A stretch of DNA of 64,000 nucleotides from Verrucomicrobiota bacterium (lineage in GTDB: Bacteria > Verrucomicrobiota > Verrucomicrobiia > Limisphaerales > UBA9464), in the NCBI GenBank assembly GCA_947471985.1, contig CANIZL010000011.1, forward strand, positions 26,026 to 90,025, written 5' to 3'. Of the stretch, positions 60,901 through 64,000 are shown in pieces. Each line of letters begins with the position of its first letter. Positions within the stretch are counted from its first letter, which is position 1. Made by a program: the position numbers and the translations under genes. The notes under the pieces were generated by a model. It saw nothing but the letters and a program-made list of their open reading frames with translations, did no database searches and was not told the DNA's origin.

Positions 60901-62218
60901 GATCACGGCTCTGGCGTCGGCGCCGTCCGAGTCCGCGTTGCCGGCGCTGTTGCCGCTCTGGCCCGGACTCGCCACCAGCCAACGCCGCATGGTGGTGGAT
61001 CGCCTGGCCACGACTCCGGCAGGAGCGACGCGCCTCGTCGCGGCCATCCGTGCGGGGGATCTGCCGCGGGAGGATCTCGACGGTTCAACGCTCGACAAGT
61101 TGACGGCGATTCTGCCCGCCGACGCCTTTGTCCGGGAATTGCAAATCCAGCTCGGCATCTCGCTGCAACCCGTATTGCGGCTCAACGGCACCGAAGATGC
61201 GCGATTGGAAAATGATATCCATCTGACCGGTGCCTTCACGGTGGAATCGTGGATCCGTTTGGAACCGGGCCTCAGCAATGCGGATTCCCTGTTGGGCGGG
61301 CCGGGTTTGGATTTGAATTTCTACGACGCGCGCTTCCGGGTGTTTGTCGGCGGCCAATATAGCGACATCGCGGTGGCCACAAAACTGGCCACCGCCGAAG
61401 TGTGGACGCACATCGCCGTGACGCGGGATACGGCGGGCACGTACCGGATTTATCTCAATGGCGAGTTGGACCGCGTCAGCACGCAACGGGATCCGCAGGA
61501 TCTGAAGCATCTGCGTATCGGCGCTTCCACTGCGGCCGGAGGCACGGCGGCGGACTTCGTCGAATACCGCATTTGGAACACGGCGCGAACCGCGGATGAA
61601 ATTCGATCCACGGCGAACCTCGCGCTTCGGCCGGGACCGCCCGGGTTGATTTTCCACGGACATGGCACGGACTGGGGCAATCCGGGCCCCGGTGCGCGGA
61701 TCGAGCGGACGGGAGATCTGCCGCCGATCGAGACCGAAGCCCAGGCCGCGGAAATGCGGACCAAGTTCCGTCAGTTCCGCGAAGGGGTGGCGAAGCCGGG
61801 CGACGTCGAGCGCGGTCGGGCGACGTTCACGACCACCTGCGGGATCTGCCACAGTCTGCGCGGGCAGGGCGGCAAGATTGGACCTGCGCTGGACGGAGCG
61901 GGAGCAAATGGAGATGAAGCCCTGCTGCGCAACATCCTCACGCCGAATGCCGCCATGGAAGCGGGCTATCGCCGCTTCCGCATTGAAACCAAGGACGGCG
62001 AGATTCACGAAGGCTTGCTCGCCGCGTCGGATGCTGACTCGCTGACCCTGCGGCAACCCAATACGGAAGATCAGAAATTCCTGCGGACGACGGTGCGCCG
62101 GGCGGAATTCCTCCGTGGCTCGATGATGCCGGAAGGCCTGTTGGAATCGTTGCCCCCGGCGGAAGTCCCGCATCTCTTCGCCTTCCTGCGGACGCTCGGC
62201 GGCAGTCCGGCAAAATAG
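57929..62218 (+). CDS. Exported multidomain haem protein: DUF1080, PVC-type propeller, HEAT repeats, LamG, cytochrome c
   Basis: ATG 57929 gives a signal peptide (V-V-L-A-L-G-A-V-L-S-L-D-A-A); total 1429 residues. Order: DUF1080/3-keto-disaccharide hydrolase-like beta sandwich (about 30-200); PVC-type membrane-bound dehydrogenase propeller (about 215-600); HEAT-like helical repeats (about 610-1050); LamG/concanavalin-like domain (about 1075-1235); and a cytochrome c domain with C-G-I-C-H (C1304, C1307, H1308), with the characteristic G-G-K-I-G-P-A-L-D-G after it. Such fusions are typical of Planctomycetes/Verrucomicrobia and are thought to couple sugar oxidation or binding to periplasmic electron transfer. 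The substrate is unknown. The DUF1080 and LamG parts both suggest carbohydrate binding. Confidence 0.9.
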   Translation: MNLVFGGWVVLALGAVLSLDAAPPPAPQGPTRSLFDGRTLDGWEGTPGLWSVQAGTLVGHPPTGILTRNEFLATTARYTNFVLRLQFRIRGTNGFINSGVQIRSDRVPKSSEMAGYQCDLGDPTWWGSLYDESRRNRTLAWSDMDSLNRVLRREEWNDYVIVADGPRIATWINGVPGVDYYEPDPVIARVGGHLGFQIHAEGAPEASFRNIELEELPERVRPTGASAPPNPPHASPLSPEEQVTTFSLPPGFQIELVAAEPDGGKFVPLTFDHAGRLWTSTALEYPVDANEAPAEAKALYARGGRDRILVFDTPTAAGRQKARVFAEGLAMPLGVLPYRDGALALYGTEIRRYADTNGDGREDRHDPILTGFGMEDSHLLPHQFTRAPGNWILMAQGAFNSSQVKSTDGTTTPFNKTKLARFRPDGSRFEIIGHGPCNIWGLVQDRYGEVFIQEANDQGWPLMPFLEGGSYPLCGDDVPRPYAPPFPKIGEMEMGGTGLSGLALSEGGDAFPAPWRDVFFVANPITRKIQAIRVHRGGVTDAPEDYANGWQLEHLPDFVLSSDPWFRPVALSLGPDGCLYIVDWYNHIISHNEVPRNHPDRDKLRGRIWRVRHESQPVRTAIPDLARVPEADLLKHLAAVNSWEANAAWQAIGDRQTRGLIPALQGQFENQALPVDQRLRALWALEELQGIAAPSLRAVFGQTRSRSLRKELVRISADANLPLPVVVDLAQAALADSDHLVRQEGLRSLGKVLDGVDGPRTEARNGPVAGDAVRNLLNAAVNNPTGAWSKAPAYFRDFERYLVRTTLERHRSVVVALLERDSSGIQSEVALFGAVAIGGPDGAKMLARWLPQLTRPLNSEELLLAASAAQDQSVRTALQQALMNPATWQLLLDQRARLGSAEALLPLLEQSIRTVLASAAGGASADLAVRLAATFRLRGLEAELIGLVTAPDAPIARQIGGVRALREMGSTRVDVFSRLAANPNAALRTEVITALASAPSESALPALLPLWPGLATSQRRMVVDRLATTPAGATRLVAAIRAGDLPREDLDGSTLDKLTAILPADAFVRELQIQLGISLQPVLRLNGTEDARLENDIHLTGAFTVESWIRLEPGLSNADSLLGGPGLDLNFYDARFRVFVGGQYSDIAVATKLATAEVWTHIAVTRDTAGTYRIYLNGELDRVSTQRDPQDLKHLRIGASTAAGGTAADFVEYRIWNTARTADEIRSTANLALRPGPPGLIFHGHGTDWGNPGPGARIERTGDLPPIETEAQAAEMRTKFRQFREGVAKPGDVERGRATFTTTCGICHSLRGQGGKIGPALDGAGANGDEALLRNILTPNAAMEAGYRRFRIETKDGEIHEGLLAASDADSLTLRQPNTEDQKFLRTTVRRAEFLRGSMMPEGLLESLPPAEVPHLFAFLRTLGGSPAK

Positions 62219-62513
62219 CATTCCATTAGGAGAGCGGAACTCAATTTCACAGCGGGTAAGGATGGGAACAACGGTCGCGGTCCCGGTTGCGGCGCGTTTG
62301 GCCACGACGGGGTTCGCCTCGCGGATGAGGCAAAATGCACGGCATTCTCGTGGCGAGTCCTCCGATTCTTCCTTCCCTTGGTTGGCTTTGATATAAGTAA
62401 CACCGGTCTTTGGGCTAACGTCCCGCTCCGCCGTCCATCGCGCATAACGGGCGGGTGAAAAAATTCTGCCGCACGCGAGTGCGATTTGGTGGTTGGCTGG
62501 TGGTTAATGGGCA

Positions 62514-63893
62514 ATGAAGGAACTCGATCCGGAAAGTTCGGCGTCGCTACTGGGGCGTTTTGCCAGGGAGCATGACGAAGGCGCGTTTCACGGCGTTGTA
62601 CGGCGGCATTTGCCGTTGGTCTATCACGCGGCCTTGCGTCAATTGGAAGGAGATCATGCCGCGGCGCAGGATGTCGCCCTCGGGGTCTTTACGGACCTGG
62701 CGGCCAAGGCTCAGATCGTTTCGACGCATCCCAGTCTTTCGGGGTGGCTCTTCACAGCGACCCGCCAACGCACCCTCAATGTTCGTCGTGATGAGTCCCG
62801 CCGCCGCCACCGTGAATCCCTCGCTGTCCAACAAATGCCTGCTCCCAACGCCTCGAATACCGTCTGGACGGAGGTCCGACCGCTACTCGACGAAGCCTTG
62901 GCTGATCTCCCGGAAGCGGATCGTGCGGCCGTCCTCGGACGCTACTTCGAAGACGAACCACACGGGTTGTTGGGGCGCCGATGGGGTGTCTCCGAAAATG
63001 CGGCGCGGATGCGCGTTGAACGGGCCGTTGGGCGCTTGCGGGAGGCTTTGGTTCGCCGTGGCGTGACCTCAACCACGGCTGCCTTAGCCGCAGCGCTGGC
63101 CGGTCACGCGTACTGTGCGGAGCTGCCACCCGGCTTGACTGAGCAGATCGGCGCCCGGGCGCTCGTCGAGTTGGGTTCCTCGCCGGCTGGTGTCGCGACG
63201 ACCCACTTAACCGGGGCGTGGTGCACCGTTCGATGGGGGCTGGGCACCGCCATCGGTGTGGCCTTGGTAGCCGTGGTGGTAGTATTGAAGTCCGACGTGG
63301 GGGGCTGGTGGGGGCGTAGTCAGATTGCCGTGACATCGGCCACACCGACCGATTCGGGGCCGGCACCGTCGCGTGGCGCCATTCCGGTATCACCAGCCAA
63401 TCCGGTCGGGCCTGTCAGGGAGGAGGGGGCGCCACGTGCTGGCGCTGATGCAGTTGGTGGTATAACCCGGAATGTTTTGACGCTCGAGCTTCGCTCCGCG
63501 AGCGGGCAACCGGTGGGCGATGTCGTCTTGAAGGCGCAGTATTACGGCCCGGACGGGCGAGGTACTCTCGTGACAACGAATGACGTGAGCGGACTGGCGC
63601 GAATCGAGTATCCGCCCAACGTGGAGTGGCTCGATATCAACACGGTCCGCGAGGGCTGGGCGGACATGGCGCTTCGTTGGAATATAGGTCGAAATGACCG
63701 CATTCCCGAACAACTGGCTCTTGTGCTTGATTCCGGGATTCGAATTGGTGGCCTGGTCACCGATCCAGCGGGGAAGGGCGTTCCCAATGTAATGATAAGC
63801 GCCTCTGCAAGGTATGGAGAATCCGACGAAAAGAGCGTGCAACCAACATTGGCCTCGTCAGCAGAATCTGTGGGTACGTGGCGGCTCGGGTAA
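62514..63893 (+). CDS. ECF sigma factor with membrane-anchored tail, 3' end apparently cut by an IS
   Basis: Sigma region 2 (about 20-95) and region 4 (about 122-178; the recognition helix is G-V-S-E-N-A-A-R-M-R-V) are intact. An Ala-rich stretch and a transmembrane helix (about 243-259) follow, then carboxypeptidase-regulatory-like beta segments (about 320-432; L-V-T-D-P-A-G-K-G-V-P-N-V). After residue ~432 the protein changes abruptly into a short run ending in W-R-L-G and a stop. The opposite strand there encodes the end of an ISL3-type transposase, so the last ~27 residues are IS-derived and the original tail is lost or lies beyond the window. The architecture parallels the sigma factor at 3792-5204. 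Whether the truncated protein still works is unknown. Confidence 0.85.
   Translation: MKELDPESSASLLGRFAREHDEGAFHGVVRRHLPLVYHAALRQLEGDHAAAQDVALGVFTDLAAKAQIVSTHPSLSGWLFTATRQRTLNVRRDESRRRHRESLAVQQMPAPNASNTVWTEVRPLLDEALADLPEADRAAVLGRYFEDEPHGLLGRRWGVSENAARMRVERAVGRLREALVRRGVTSTTAALAAALAGHAYCAELPPGLTEQIGARALVELGSSPAGVATTHLTGAWCTVRWGLGTAIGVALVAVVVVLKSDVGGWWGRSQIAVTSATPTDSGPAPSRGAIPVSPANPVGPVREEGAPRAGADAVGGITRNVLTLELRSASGQPVGDVVLKAQYYGPDGRGTLVTTNDVSGLARIEYPPNVEWLDINTVREGWADMALRWNIGRNDRIPEQLALVLDSGIRIGGLVTDPAGKGVPNVMISASARYGESDEKSVQPTLASSAESVGTWRLG
63811..63836. repeat. Possible terminal inverted repeat of the ISL3-type element
   Basis: The segment begins GGTATGGAGAATCCGACG and then GAAAAGAGC. It lies just outside the transposase stop and exactly where the sigma-factor protein loses similarity. 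Its GG start and TCCG-GAAA core resemble ISL3-family ends, but the other end is outside the window, so it cannot be confirmed. Confidence 0.35.
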
Positions 63894-64000
63894 TTTACCA
63901 AGGCTATGATACAGAGCGACTTCGAGGGCATTAAACGTCCGAAACCCGTAGGCGCGTCTGGTAGTCACTCTGATTTTGTTGTTCAGTCCCTCAACGGCGC
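63859..64000 (-). CDS. ISL3-family transposase, C-terminal fragment (continues beyond the window)
   Basis: Reading the minus strand from the right edge gives 46 residues ending at TGA 63861-63859. It contains V-E-G-L-N-N-K-I-R-V-T-T-R-R-A-Y-G-F-R-T and then L-Y-H-S-L-G-K-L-P-E-P ... T-H-R-F-C. The E-G-x-N-N-K-I-R-x-x-x-R-x-A-Y-G-F-R block, which includes the last acidic residue of the DDE triad, and the T-H-R-F-C end are characteristic of ISL3 (IS204/IS1001/IS1165) transposases. It is too short for automated frame lists but clear by motif. Confidence 0.85.

Noticed and set aside
62071..62514. Minus-strand 147-codon frame in the gap before the last sigma gene
   Set aside because: Half of it is antisense to the cytochrome domain of the preceding gene and it has no recognisable motif. 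I see no gene in 62219-62513.

Overview
The window looks like chromosome from a GC-rich member of the Verrucomicrobiota, probably a Pedosphaera/Limisphaerales-type lineage. This is inferred from gene content, not from a marker tree. The supporting families are a DUF1592/1588/1585 cytochrome-like protein, ThuA, a DUF1080 plus PVC-type haem protein, FG-GAP/ASPIC-UnbV proteins, several ECF sigma factors with membrane-anchored tails, and a Planctomycete-style Ser/Thr kinase beside an ECF sigma factor. I saw no rRNA, tRNA or CRISPR array.

Layout. 1-6.3 kb: the 3' part of a large DUF1592 protein, an RlmI-like methyltransferase, a membrane-anchored ECF sigma factor and a ThuA protein. 6.4-8.2 kb: a RAYT (REP-associated tyrosine transposase) between two arrays of short repeats that point toward it. 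8.2-16.9 kb, all minus strand: a small membrane protein, an ECF sigma/Ser-Thr kinase pair, a GntR-ABC ATPase-permease operon with a perfect inverted-repeat operator, an O-methyltransferase and a glutathione peroxidase. 17-27.2 kb: secreted proteins, namely a double FG-GAP/ASPIC protein, a TIM-barrel isomerase, a TPR protein with a purple-acid-phosphatase-like protein, and a secreted sphingomyelinase-D-like phospholipase with PLAT, HYR and FIMAH domains. 27.4-38.2 kb: one three-gene locus with an ECF sigma factor, an anti-sigma-like VWA protein overlapping it by 4 bp, and a 2354-residue exported membrane protein with an internal duplication. 38.4-50.4 kb: an AraC regulator, chorismate synthase, an orphan HigA-like antitoxin, an ACE-like M2 peptidase, a four-gene sugar-acid-type catabolic operon and two exported proteins. 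50.5-54.9 kb: an RNA-repair locus, rtcR divergent from rtcA-rtcB, with a good sigma-54 promoter and a tandem upstream site. Here rtcA is split by one in-frame TAG. 55-58 kb: a dihaem cytochrome c and a second RAYT about 94% identical to the first, inside a unit with inverted ends and a 12-bp flanking direct repeat. 58-64 kb: a 1429-residue multidomain haem protein and another ECF sigma factor whose tail appears cut by an ISL3-family insertion sequence entering from the right edge.

How the genes work together. Three themes stand out. The first is surface or extracytoplasmic signalling built from ECF sigma factors and attached membrane or VWA proteins. The second is export of degradative and redox proteins, including haem proteins, phosphatases, phospholipase and lactonase/isomerase enzymes. 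The third is repeat-driven remodelling by two sibling RAYTs and an IS. The most unusual items are the amber-interrupted but otherwise intact rtcA, the sigma/VWA/giant-protein locus, the sicariid-toxin-like phospholipase D, and the RAYT-repeat system with its mobile-looking second copy.
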